Shown here one piece after another: positions 1 to 7,480 of a stretch of DNA of 36,400 nucleotides (position 1 is its first letter; each line of letters begins with the position of its first letter). This DNA comes from Acidimicrobiales bacterium (lineage in GTDB: Bacteria > Actinomycetota > Acidimicrobiia > Acidimicrobiales > DATDAH01): positions 1 through 36,400 of the forward strand of contig JAEUJM010000006.1 in the NCBI GenBank assembly GCA_016794585.1, given 5' to 3'. The notes under the pieces were generated by a model that saw only the letters and a list, made by a program, of their open reading frames with translations, was not told where the DNA came from and searched no databases. The translations under genes were made by a program, and so were the position numbers.

Positions 1-1
1 C

Positions 2-118
2 ACCAAGATCCGGCTCCTCACCCGCATCGCGTTCGGGTTCCACAACCCCGACGCCCTCATCGCCCTCGCCATGCTCGCCCTCGGCGGACACACCCCCACG
101 CTCCCGGGCCGAAGATGA
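2..118 (+). CDS. ISL3-family transposase, C-terminal end (5' part outside window)
   Basis: Only the last 38 codons are present, open from the window edge and ending in TGA at 116-118. The translated tail contains RLLTRIAFGFHNPDALIALA followed by LGGHTPTLPGR, which I recognise as the conserved C-terminus of ISL3-family DDE transposases. A short inverted-repeat-like sequence follows directly, as expected for the right end of such an element. Whether the element is intact cannot be judged because its body lies to the left of the window. The family call is from memory of the motif, not from a search. Confidence 0.75.
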   Translation, partial: TKIRLLTRIAFGFHNPDALIALAMLALGGHTPTLPGRR

Positions 119-141
119 CCCACGGACACAGCAGGAGCGCC
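118..141. repeat. Probable right terminal inverted repeat of the ISL3-like element
   Basis: The bases right after the transposase stop read ACCCACGGACACAGCAGGAG and then CGCC. Reversed, this gives GGCGCTCCTG...GTGGGT, similar in style to ISL3 ends, which usually begin GG(C)..CTTC and end near GTGGGT. The partner repeat is outside the window, so the boundary is inferred. ISL3 elements make 8-bp target duplications, and the bases from 142 (TCGATATC) would be the candidate copy on this side. Confidence 0.4.
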
Positions 142-241
142 TCGATATCGGGGGGCTATTTCCTCCAACAGCGTCCCACCCGCCGGGATCTGGTCACGCT
201 CCGTGGCACGGGGCCCTCGTGGAGGACCCTCACCGGAGCGC

Positions 242-712
242 TCAGTATCCCCAACCGTCGTCGTCGACCGCCGACGGTGCGCCATCACTCGTCGCCGTCT
301 GCACACGCCGATGCCAGGTGACCCAGTGGTCGAGCACACCGAGGATCGCCAGCAGCCCGCACCCGTAGAGCCAGACCACGGAGAAGAGCAGACCGATCCC
401 CTGGAAGGCGCCTTCGGCTCGGTTGCACAGGAGGGCCCCGATGGCCAGGGACAGCAGGATCACCGAGGTCCCGGTCCACCAAAGCACCGGGCGCCGGACG
501 AGCACCAGCATCACCAGAAAGGGGGGGATGACCAAGATCGCCACGATCCACAGGTAGAAGGCGGCGGCGCGAGCGATGACCTCGAGATCGCTCAGGTCGT
601 CGAGGGGGAGCGACACTGCGATCGCCACGGCGATGGTGACGCCGAAGACAACGGCGCCGAGTGTCGCCACCCGCAGCCGCACCGGCACCCCTGCCGTCGG
701 CGCGTGCGTCAT
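242..712 (-). CDS. Hypothetical membrane protein with about four transmembrane segments
   Basis: A 156-residue protein that I do not recognise. It has four hydrophobic stretches, near residues 15-35, 45-70, 77-97 and 105-127, and a short charged C-terminal tail ending DDDGWGY. The likely topology is four helices with both ends on the same side. Start choice is uncertain. The ATG at 712 lacks a clear ribosome site. Another in-frame ATG at 760 would add 16 residues (MPVLLAVGSAGADDHL). The much longer open frame upstream runs antisense through hemB and is a shadow. It stands alone between the IS end and the divergently read hemB. Confidence 0.65.
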   Translation of the reverse strand: MTHAPTAGVPVRLRVATLGAVVFGVTIAVAIAVSLPLDDLSDLEVIARAAAFYLWIVAILVIPPFLVMLVLVRRPVLWWTGTSVILLSLAIGALLCNRAEGAFQGIGLLFSVVWLYGCGLLAILGVLDHWVTWHRRVQTATSDGAPSAVDDDGWGY

Positions 713-871
713 GAGGTGATCATCGGCGCCAGCCGAGCCGACCGCAAGGAGTACCGGCATGCAGTCACGAGCCCGGGAGGATTGCCTCGAGAACGGGGGT
801 CGTAGGCTGGGCAGCATGAGCGGAGCGGAGGCCCGAGTGGCTCGTGAGCGAAGCGAACAGGAGCGGACGAG

Positions 872-1852
872 ATGAGCTTTCCCCAGCGTCGGATGCGGCG
901 CCTGCGGACGACGCCGGCGATGCGCCGGCTCGTGGCCGAGACCCGCCTGTCGGCCGACGACCTCGTCGCCCCGCTGTTCGTGCGTGAGGGCATCGACGAA
1001 CCCCAGCCCATCGCCTCGCTGCCCGGCGTCGTGCAGCACACCCGCGAGTCGCTGCGCAAAGAGGTGCGCGAGCTCGTCGACCTCGGCATCCCCGCCGTCA
1101 TCCTCTTCGGGGTGCCGGCCACCAAGGACGCCGAGGGCAGCCAGGCGTGGGACCCCGGCGGCATCGTCCAGGTGGCCCTCAAGGACCTCCGCGACGAGGT
1201 GGGCGACGACCTCGTCCTGATGGCGGACCTGTGTCTCGACGAGTACACCGACCACGGCCACTGCGGGCTGCTCACCGACACCGGCGAGGTCGACAACGAC
1301 GCCACCATCGAGCGCTACGGCTGGGCCGGGCTGGCCCAGGCCGAGGCCGGCGCCGACGTGTGCGCCCCCTCCGGGATGATGGACGGCCAGGTCATGGCCA
1401 TCCGCGACGCCCTCGACGAGGAGGGCTGGGACGCCGTGTCGATCCTCGCCTACGCCGCGAAGTACGCCTCCGCCCTCTACGGGCCCTTCCGGGACGCGGT
1501 CGACGTGAGCATCGCCGACGGCGGCGACCGCAAGGCCTACCAGCAGGACTACCGCAACGGTCGGGAGGCGCTCGAGGAGATCCGGGCCGACCTCGCCGAG
1601 GGCGCCGACATGGTCATGGTGAAGCCGGCGCTGGCCTACCTCGACCTCATCGCTCGCGCCCGGGCCGAGGTGGACGTGCCCCTCGCCGCCTACCACGTGT
1701 CCGGCGAGTACTCGATGATCAAGGCCGCCGCCGCCAACGGCTGGATCGACGGGGACGCCGTGGCACTCGAGCACCTCACCGCCATCAAGCGGGCCGGCGC
1801 CGACATCATCCTCACCTACCTCGCCCGTGAGGTGGCCGAGGCGCTCGGCTGA
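872..1852 (+). CDS. hemB: Delta-aminolevulinic acid dehydratase (porphobilinogen synthase)
   Basis: This 326-residue protein is full length for HemB, which condenses two 5-aminolevulinate molecules to porphobilinogen in cytosolic haem synthesis. The two active-site lysines are visible: K197 in YAAKYASALYGP and K251 in MVMVKPALAYLD; the latter forms the Schiff base in the family. The metal region reads DLCLDEYTDHGHCG: C121 and C131 match the zinc cysteines, but the usual middle cysteine is Asp (D123). A mixed or altered metal site is therefore possible. An AGGAG lies about 12 bases before the ATG. The next gene but one step later in the pathway order, hemL, follows after 138 bases, making a small tetrapyrrole cluster. 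Confidence 0.96.
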   Translation: MSFPQRRMRRLRTTPAMRRLVAETRLSADDLVAPLFVREGIDEPQPIASLPGVVQHTRESLRKEVRELVDLGIPAVILFGVPATKDAEGSQAWDPGGIVQVALKDLRDEVGDDLVLMADLCLDEYTDHGHCGLLTDTGEVDNDATIERYGWAGLAQAEAGADVCAPSGMMDGQVMAIRDALDEEGWDAVSILAYAAKYASALYGPFRDAVDVSIADGGDRKAYQQDYRNGREALEEIRADLAEGADMVMVKPALAYLDLIARARAEVDVPLAAYHVSGEYSMIKAAAANGWIDGDAVALEHLTAIKRAGADIILTYLAREVAEALG

Positions 1853-1990
1853 CGATCCCGGCTTCTCGGCAGCCTCGAGCCGCCGCCGACGGCCTCACGG
1901 TTCTTGCAACGGGCGGCGGCCGCCGGATCGTCCTCACCGCACGGGCTGGTCAGGTGGCCGGGACCGTGGCCTGACGGCGATGCTTGCGCC

Positions 1991-3262
1991 ATGACCGATC
2001 TCACCAACGCCGGCCTGTTCGAGCGCGCCCAGCGGGTGATCCCCGGCGGGGTGAACTCGCCGGTGCGGGCGTTCCGCTCCGTCGGCGGCAACCCGTACTT
2101 CGTGGCCCGGGCCGAGGGCCCCTACGTGTGGGACGTCGAGGGTAAGCGCTACACGGACTTCGTCCAGAGCTACGGCGCCATCATCGCCGGCCACGCGCAC
2201 CCGGTGATCGTCGAGGCCATCCGCGACGCCGCCGGCGACGGCACGTCCTACGGCGCCCCCACCGAGCGCGAGGTGCTGTTGGCCGAGGCGATCTGCGAGC
2301 GGGTCCCGTCGTGCGCCATGGTGCGCCTGGTCAGCAGCGGCACCGAGGCCACCATGACCGCCATCCGCCTGGCCCGCGGCCACACCGGCCGGCCGACGAT
2401 CGTGAAGTTCGCCGGCAACTACCACGGCCACGGCGACGCCCTGCTGGCCGAGAGCGGCAGCGGCGTGGCCACCCTCGGCCTCCCGGGCTCGGCCGGCGTG
2501 CCCGCCTCGGCCGTGGCCGAGACCCTCGTCGTTCCCTACAACGTCGTGCCCGAGCTGGGCGACGACGTGGCCGCCGTCATCGTCGAGCCCGTCGCCGCCA
2601 ACATGGGGCTCGTCCCGCCGGCGCCTGGCTTCCTCGAGGGGCTGCGGAAGGCCTGCGACGACGCCGGCGCCCTGCTCATCTTCGACGAGGTCATCACCGG
2701 ATTCCGGGTGGACCGCGGCGGCGCCCAGGCCCTCGTCGGCGTCACCCCCGACCTCTCCTGCTTCGGCAAGGTGATCGGCGGCGGCCTGCCCATCGGCGCC
2801 CTCGGCGGTCGTGCCGAGGTGATGTCGTCGCTGGCGCCCCTCGGCCCCGTCTACCAGGCGGGCACGCTGTCAGGGAACCCCCTCGCCACCGCCGCCGGCC
2901 TCGCCGCGCTGTCCCTGCTCGACGAGGGCGCCTACCGGATGCTCTGCGGCCGGGCCGAGATGTTCGGCCAGTGGCTCGTGCAGGTCTTCGAGGACGCCTC
3001 CTTGCCGGCGCAGGTGCCGGTGTTCGGCTCGCTGCTAGGCCTCTACTTCGGCGAGACGCCGGCGACCGACTACGCCACGGCCAAGGGCACCGACGAGGCG
3101 CTCTACGCCAAGTTCTTCCACGCCTGCCTGGGGCGGGGGGTGGCCTTCGCCCCCGGCGCCTACGAGGTGCTCTTCCCGGGCCTCGCCCACTCGAAGGACG
3201 AGCTCGAGCGGGTCAGCGACCTGGTCGCCGCCGCCGCCCGCGAGGTGGCGGGCACCTACTAG
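1991..3262 (+). CDS. hemL: Glutamate-1-semialdehyde 2,1-aminomutase
   Basis: A 423-residue class III PLP aminotransferase-fold enzyme that turns glutamate 1-semialdehyde into 5-aminolevulinate, the substrate of HemB. The N-terminus MTDLTNAGLFERAQRVIPGG and the segment GGVNSPVRAF are HemL hallmarks. The PLP aspartate lies in LIFDEVITGFR (D232) and the PLP lysine in SCFGKVIGGGLPIGA (K260). The frame is open further upstream to 1904, but the added residues are low in similarity and the family start matches the ATG at 1991. Its neighbour hemB places it in the C5 route to haem. The haem demand fits the many cytochromes encoded later in the window. Confidence 0.96.
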   Translation: MTDLTNAGLFERAQRVIPGGVNSPVRAFRSVGGNPYFVARAEGPYVWDVEGKRYTDFVQSYGAIIAGHAHPVIVEAIRDAAGDGTSYGAPTEREVLLAEAICERVPSCAMVRLVSSGTEATMTAIRLARGHTGRPTIVKFAGNYHGHGDALLAESGSGVATLGLPGSAGVPASAVAETLVVPYNVVPELGDDVAAVIVEPVAANMGLVPPAPGFLEGLRKACDDAGALLIFDEVITGFRVDRGGAQALVGVTPDLSCFGKVIGGGLPIGALGGRAEVMSSLAPLGPVYQAGTLSGNPLATAAGLAALSLLDEGAYRMLCGRAEMFGQWLVQVFEDASLPAQVPVFGSLLGLYFGETPATDYATAKGTDEALYAKFFHACLGRGVAFAPGAYEVLFPGLAHSKDELERVSDLVAAAAREVAGTY

Positions 3263-3295
3263 TACCGTCGGGCGCCTCGACCCGGGGAGGGCCCG

Positions 3296-4594
3296 ATGCG
3301 ACGACTCACGGTGGCGCTCATCGCCGCTGCCCTGCTGGCTGCGATGCTGACCTTCACGGGCGGCGCCGCGAGCGCCCAGTCCGGCGGCGCGAGCCCCGGC
3401 AGCCAGCCGCCCCGGCCGGCGCCGGCCGGCGCCCACTGGGAGTACCGGACGGCCGGTCCGGATGCGGTGGCACCTGAGGCGGGAGCACCCGAGGTGGTCG
3501 GCGGCACGCCGGCCACCCCCGGCACGTTCGACTACCAGGTCGCCCTCGTGTCCCCGAGCGTCCCCGGCCTCAACATCCGGGGGCAGTTCTGCGGCGGCTC
3601 TCTGATCGCGCCGGACGCCGTGCTGACCGCCGCCCACTGCGTCGTCGCCGGCATCTGGGTGCTCGTCGGTCCGGGAGACCAGATCATCGACGTCGAGGTC
3701 GACCTGCTGCGCCCGTCCGACGTGGACGTGCTGGCCGGCGACGTGAACCTCGGGCGGGACAGCGCCGCCGAGCGGCTGGACGTGCGCCAGATCCGGCTCC
3801 ACCCGGGCTTCACGGTCGATCTCGATTCGTGGTTCGACCCCTTCGTGCCCGACGTCGCCGTCCTCCAACTGGCCACGCCGTCGACGACGGGGACGCCGGT
3901 GGCGCTGGCCACGCCCGCCCAGGCCGCCTTGTACACGGCGGGAACGACGGCGACCGTCTCCGGGTGGGGCAACACCGGCAACCCGCTCGCAGCAGCCCCG
4001 ACGGTCCTCCAGCATGCCGACCTGCCCATCTCGTCGGACGCGGACTGCACCATCGCCTACGGCACCGACGTGGACATCGCCCGCCAGCTGTGCGCCGGCG
4101 ACCTCGTCGACGGCCTCCCCACGCCCTGCTTCGGTGACAGCGGGGGTCCCCTGGTGGTCGACGACGCGGGGAGCCCACTCCAGGTCGGGGTCGTGCTCGC
4201 CGGCGACGGCTGCCCGGCCCCCGAGCGCCCGGCGGTGTTCGCCCGGGTGGCGGCTGAGGCGGGCTTCGTGGGGCGCTACCTCGATCCAGACGAGGTCCCC
4301 GACCGGCCCCGCAACGTCGCCATCACGCAGCGTGGGAGCCGTGTGCGGGTGTCCTGGCGCCCCCCAGAGTTCGACGGCGGCGCCAAGATCACCGGCTATT
4401 CGGTCACGATCACCGGTGCGAACGTCGGCCTGTCGATGCTGGGAGGGGGCGGCGGCGCCCGCCACTTCGACACCACCGTCCCGCCGCTGCGTCCCGGCGT
4501 TCGCTACACGGTGAAGGTGAAGGCCACGAACGCAATGGGCACCGGGGCCGCTCGCGTTCGTACCTTCACCGTGCGTCCCGTCGCCCTGCCCTAG
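3296..4594 (+). CDS. Secreted trypsin-like (S1) serine protease with C-terminal fibronectin type III domain
   Basis: The 432-residue product starts with a clear signal peptide (MRR, hydrophobic core, then AASAQS around residues 25-30). The mature chain begins after a linker at VVGG (residues 67-70), the usual site of zymogen activation. The catalytic triad is complete: H114 in LTAAHC, D186 in PDVAVLQL, S282 in CFGDSGGPL. Cysteines 99 and 115 and others are placed as in S1 disulfides. Residues from about 335 to 428 form a fibronectin type III domain (PDRPRNVAI, VRVSWRPPEFDGG, YTVKVKATN), which carries a glycine-rich loop near 383-387. It is probably exported and cleaves external protein. The target is unknown. 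It ends 10 bases from the convergent sigma factor gene. Confidence 0.9.
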   Translation: MRRLTVALIAAALLAAMLTFTGGAASAQSGGASPGSQPPRPAPAGAHWEYRTAGPDAVAPEAGAPEVVGGTPATPGTFDYQVALVSPSVPGLNIRGQFCGGSLIAPDAVLTAAHCVVAGIWVLVGPGDQIIDVEVDLLRPSDVDVLAGDVNLGRDSAAERLDVRQIRLHPGFTVDLDSWFDPFVPDVAVLQLATPSTTGTPVALATPAQAALYTAGTTATVSGWGNTGNPLAAAPTVLQHADLPISSDADCTIAYGTDVDIARQLCAGDLVDGLPTPCFGDSGGPLVVDDAGSPLQVGVVLAGDGCPAPERPAVFARVAAEAGFVGRYLDPDEVPDRPRNVAITQRGSRVRVSWRPPEFDGGAKITGYSVTITGANVGLSMLGGGGGARHFDTTVPPLRPGVRYTVKVKATNAMGTGAARVRTFTVRPVALP

Positions 4595-4604
4595 GGCTCG
4601 TCGG

Positions 4605-5759
4605 TCAGCGTCGCCGCAGCAACTCGTTGACCCGGGCCGCCTGGCGGGTCTGGTGGTCGCGCTCGGCCTGGTTGGGGGCGTTGCGCGCCGCCTCAGCGTA
4701 GAGGCGGGCGGCGAGGGCGAGGTCGCCGTTGCGCTCGTGGAGGTGGGCGGCCACGGCCTCGCGCCGGGGTACGCCGTCGGGCACCTCGGCCAGGGCGCTC
4801 AGGCCGGCAGGCGCGCCGTCCGCCTCGCCGACGGCGACGGCCCGGTTCAGGCGGACGATCGGGGTGTCGGCGAGGCCCAGGAGCTCGTCGTACCACTCCA
4901 CGATCTGCACCCAGTCGGTCTCGTCGACGGAGGGCGCGTCGGCGTGGAGGGCGGCGATGGCCGCCTGTACCTGGTACTCGCCCAGCCGGTCGCGGGAGAG
5001 CGCAGACTGCACGAGGCCGGTGCCCTCGATGATGAGTGCGTCGTCCCAGAGAGCGCGGTCCTGCTCGGCGAGGGGTACGAGGCTGCCGTCGGGACGGGTG
5101 CGGCTGCGGCGGCGGGCGTGGTGCAGGAGCATGAGGGCGAGCAGGCCCGCCACCTCGGGGTCGTCGGTCAGCTCGGTCAGCTGGCGGGTGAGGCGGATGG
5201 CCTCGGCGGCGAGGTCGACGTCGCCGCTGTAGCCCTCGTTGAAGACCAGGTAGAGCACCCGCATGACCGTGGCGACGTCGTCGGGAGCGTCGCCGGCCAG
5301 CCCGGCCGCCGCAACGGTGCGCTTGGCCCGGCTGATGCGCTGGGCCATGGTCGCCTCCGGCACGAGGTACGCCTCGGCGATCTGGCGGGTGGTCAGGCCG
5401 CCGACCGCCCGGAGGGTGAGGGCCACGGCCGACGACGGCGTCAGTTCGGGGTGGGCGCAGAGGAAGTAGAGACGCAGGGTGTCGTCCGCGCTGTGGACGG
5501 CGCCGGCGGGCGGCTCGGCGTCGAAGCGGGCCTCACGGTCGCGCCGGGCCGTGGCCGACCGGGTCAGGTCGAGGAACGCCCGCCACGCCACGGTGGTCAG
5601 CCACGCCGCCGGCTGGTCGGGCGGGTCGTCCCCCCAGGTGGCGAGCGCCCGGAGGAGCGCCTCCTGCACGGCGTCCTCGGCCGTCGCGAAGTCGGCGCCG
5701 CGACGGACGAGGACGCCCAGGACCTGCGGGACGAGCGGGCGGAGCCCGGCGTCGTCCAC
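4605..5759 (-). CDS. ECF42-type RNA polymerase sigma factor with C-terminal extension
   Basis: A 384-residue sigma-70-like factor starting at a GTG. Region 2 occupies about residues 15-75 (ATAEDAVQEALLRAL, PAAWLTTVAWRAFLD) and region 4 about 93-150 (LTTRQIAEAYLVPEATMAQRI). A long helical extension follows, with phrases typical of ECF42: FNEGYSG, LLALMLLHHARR, DRALWDDALI, YQVQAAIAALHA, VRLNRAVAV. Known family work assigns the extension (TPR-like, DUF6596) an essential role in activity. There is no anti-sigma gene nearby; instead the DGPF protein gene lies 16 bases upstream, the usual ECF42 partner. Regulation is probably through the shared promoter at 6231-6257. Confidence 0.92.
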   Translation of the reverse strand: MDDAGLRPLVPQVLGVLVRRGADFATAEDAVQEALLRALATWGDDPPDQPAAWLTTVAWRAFLDLTRSATARRDREARFDAEPPAGAVHSADDTLRLYFLCAHPELTPSSAVALTLRAVGGLTTRQIAEAYLVPEATMAQRISRAKRTVAAAGLAGDAPDDVATVMRVLYLVFNEGYSGDVDLAAEAIRLTRQLTELTDDPEVAGLLALMLLHHARRRSRTRPDGSLVPLAEQDRALWDDALIIEGTGLVQSALSRDRLGEYQVQAAIAALHADAPSVDETDWVQIVEWYDELLGLADTPIVRLNRAVAVGEADGAPAGLSALAEVPDGVPRREAVAAHLHERNGDLALAARLYAEAARNAPNQAERDHQTRQAARVNELLRRR

Positions 5760-5775
5760 GCTCAGCCGTCCCCGC

Positions 5776-6183
5776 TCAACCGTCGACGGTCGGCGGCATG
5801 GCCAGGAAGGGCCGCACCTCGAGCCACTCGTGGATGGGCTCGCCGTTGGCGCCGGGGGCAGCCGACAGCTCGCCGGCGAGCTCGATGGCCCGAGCCTCGG
5901 TGTCGACGTCGATGATCATCCAGCCGGCGATGAGGTCCTTGGTCTCGGCGAAGGGGCCGTCGGTCACCGGCGGCTTCCCCTCGCCGTCGTAGCGGACCCA
6001 CATCCCTTCAGCGGCGACGGCCTCGGCGCCGACCAGCTCGCCGGTGGCCTCGAGGCGGGTGCCGAAGTCCGCCATGAACTGGATGTGGGCGTCGACCTCT
6101 TCGGGTGTCCACTGGTCCATGGGCACGTTGTTCTCGGGCGCCGGGGCCCCTCGGTAGTGCTTGAGCAGCAGGTACTTGGCCAT
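5776..6183 (-). CDS. DGPF-domain (YCII-related) protein paired with ECF42
   Basis: A 135-residue protein, MAKYLLLKHYRG at its start and DGPFAETKD near residues 74-82, the motif that names the DGPF/YCII-related family. These are small cytosolic ferredoxin-like-fold proteins found beside ECF42 (and ECF41-like) sigma factors and often under their control. The biochemical role is not known. The ATG at 6183 is supported by a GAGGAG about 7 bases upstream. Longer upstream frames add only arginine-rich shadow sequence. It is first in a two-gene operon with the sigma factor. Confidence 0.92.
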   Translation of the reverse strand: MAKYLLLKHYRGAPAPENNVPMDQWTPEEVDAHIQFMADFGTRLEATGELVGAEAVAAEGMWVRYDGEGKPPVTDGPFAETKDLIAGWMIIDVDTEARAIELAGELSAAPGANGEPIHEWLEVRPFLAMPPTVDG

Positions 6184-6230
6184 GGTTGGTCTCCTCGGTG
6201 TGCCGGCCCGGGTGGCCGGTGTACCCCGAT

Positions 6231-6257
6231 GACGGAGCCGCCGGCGGGTCCTCGACA
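6231..6257 (-). promoter_or_regulatory. Putative ECF42-dependent promoter of the DGPF-sigma operon
   Basis: On the minus strand TGTCGA (6257-6252) is followed after 17 bases by CGTC (6234-6231). This matches my memory of the published ECF42 promoter consensus, TGTCGA in the -35 and CG(A/T)C in the -10. Transcription would start around 6225 and give a leader of about 40 bases carrying the GAGGAG ribosome site of the DGPF gene. Autoregulation is thus likely. Confidence 0.6.
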
Positions 6258-6296
6258 TCCTCGCCGAAGAATTCCGGGGAAATGTCACATCCGGCG

Positions 6297-6325
6297 TTGA
6301 CAACACGGATGCCCTCCTGTGTAAT
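6297..6325 (+). promoter_or_regulatory. Sigma-70-type promoter of the merR operon
   Basis: A perfect TTGACA (6297-6302), a 17-base spacer and TGTAAT (6320-6325) form one of the best housekeeping promoter matches in this GC-rich window. The expected start point, 7-8 bases after the -10, falls on the in-frame GTG at 6333, so the transcript would be leaderless. The 17-base spacer differs from the 19-20 bases of classical MerR-activated promoters. Confidence 0.6.
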
Positions 6326-6342
6326 GACGCCTGTGATTACAC
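6319..6342. promoter_or_regulatory. Inverted repeat overlapping the merR -10 and start: likely operator
   Basis: Two perfect 7-base arms, GTGTAAT (6319-6325) and ATTACAC (6336-6342), surround a 10-base centre, with AC/GT also symmetric just inside. The dyad covers the -10 box and the presumed leaderless start codon, a position suited to repression, most simply by the MerR-family protein it precedes. A weaker dyad with the same 10-base spacing, TGTCA (6283-6287) and TGACA (6298-6302), covers the -35 region. Confidence 0.55.
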
Positions 6343-6842
6343 CGAACGCCGACGAGGGAATCAGCGGCGCTCTCCCGTCCGGCATCGTGGCCGGCGACGC
6401 CCACGAGCTCGCCGGCATCAGCTACCGCCAGCTCGACCACTGGGCGAGGCAGGGCTGGGTGACCCCGTCGGTGGACGCCGGCGAGGGTCGGTCGGGCCGG
6501 CGCCGCTACTCGGCCGACGACGTGGTGCGCCTCGACCTGCTGCGCCACCTGGCCGTGTCCCGGGTGAACCCTGCGGTCGCCGGGCCGCTGGTGGGGGCCT
6601 GTGCGCTGCCCGCCGGCGACGTCCGCATCGTCTGGGGCCCGGTCGGCGCCAAGGAGGCCGATCAGATCGGCCTGCGGGTGGTGCCCGCCGACGACGCCCT
6701 GGCCGCGGTCGAGGCCGGCGGCGCCTGGGTGGTCTACAACCCGGCGCCGCTCCGCGAGCGCCTCGCCGGCGCCGCACCCGTGGCGGCCCCTGGGCCGGCC
6801 CGCACGACCAGCGGAGCACGCGCCGAGCGGAGGACGGCATGA
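6333..6842 (+). CDS. MerR-family transcriptional regulator
   Basis: A 169-residue protein from the GTG at 6333. Residues about 20-70 form the winged helix-turn-helix of the MerR family: AHELAGISYRQLDHWARQGW, then the wing RSGRRRYSADDVVRLDLL. The C-terminal part (about 85-145) contains VRIVWGPVG and GAWVVYNPAPLRERL and has no known effector motif or cysteine cluster. The promoter at 6297-6325 overlaps the earlier ATG at 6324, so I prefer the GTG (leaderless); the ATG would add three residues and lacks a ribosome site. The stop overlaps the next ATG (ATGA), so it is translationally coupled to two nuclease-like genes. It probably controls them and itself. Confidence 0.85.
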   Translation: MITPNADEGISGALPSGIVAGDAHELAGISYRQLDHWARQGWVTPSVDAGEGRSGRRRYSADDVVRLDLLRHLAVSRVNPAVAGPLVGACALPAGDVRIVWGPVGAKEADQIGLRVVPADDALAAVEAGGAWVVYNPAPLRERLAGAAPVAAPGPARTTSGARAERRTA

Positions 6843-7480
6843 CCCCGCAACTGTTCGCGGTCCCCGGGGACGGCGACGAGGCCGCCGAGGTGTTCGAGGA
6901 CCTGCCGCCCGACCCGGCCTCGGAGTCCCAGGCCCGCTCGACGCTGCACGGCAAGGAGTTCGACGCCCTGGCCCTCGAGTTCCTCGAGGAGATGGGCGCC
7001 ACCCTGGTCGAGCGCTACCCCCGGGTGGAGAGCTACACCCTGGACTTCCTCCTCGAGGGGACCAACGGCCGGCGGTTCCTGGTGGCGGCCCACGGCACGC
7101 CCGATCGCACCGAGCGCACCAAGGCGGGCCTGCGCCGCCAGGACACGATGCTGAAGTTCGGCTTCAAGGCCCTGCGCCTGGCCCAGCGGGGGTGCCCCCA
7201 CCCGCTGCTCCTGGTGACCTCGCACATGCCCAAGCCCGGCTCGTCGTCGGAGTTCCTGCTGTCCGAGCTGAACGACGTCCTGCTCGACGCGGTGCCCGTG
7301 GTCGGCGACCTCCCGGGTCGTCAGCGCCTGCACCACTACTTCGGCGCCGACCTCCCGCCGGGGCCCGTCGCCCCGCTGGCGGCCCCGTGGCGGGCCGTGC
7401 AGCTGGGGCTCGACTTCGACTTCGAGGCCGCCGAAACCGACCCCGTCGACACCACCAAGGAGGACGACCGCGATGCGTGA
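6839..7480 (+). CDS. Unknown protein with a degenerate PD-(D/E)XK-like domain
   Basis: A 213-residue protein that I do not recognise by name. Residues 37-130 resemble a restriction-endonuclease fold: helix HGKEFDALALEFLEEMG, strand with YTLDF (D69), strand RRFLVAAHG, then GLRRQDTMLKFGF and a hydrophobic strand PLLLVTS. The same order and key letters appear in the C-terminal domain of the methyltransferase encoded at 8430-9872 (GKKAKDIAKALL, VVVDF, WWFDVSG, GLQRTDTLWKAIG, RYVLLTT). The place of the catalytic E-x-K is A83-A-H85, so nuclease activity is doubtful. It may be a structural, DNA-binding or specificity partner. It is coupled on both sides: ATGA overlap with merR, 8-base overlap with the next gene. 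Confidence 0.8.
   Translation: MTPQLFAVPGDGDEAAEVFEDLPPDPASESQARSTLHGKEFDALALEFLEEMGATLVERYPRVESYTLDFLLEGTNGRRFLVAAHGTPDRTERTKAGLRRQDTMLKFGFKALRLAQRGCPHPLLLVTSHMPKPGSSSEFLLSELNDVLLDAVPVVGDLPGRQRLHHYFGADLPPGPVAPLAAPWRAVQLGLDFDFEAAETDPVDTTKEDDRDA

Noticed and set aside
242..1774. 510-codon minus-strand open frame across hemB
   Set aside because: Only its last 156 codons look like protein (membrane helices). The rest is antisense to hemB and is a product of high GC content and few stop codons.
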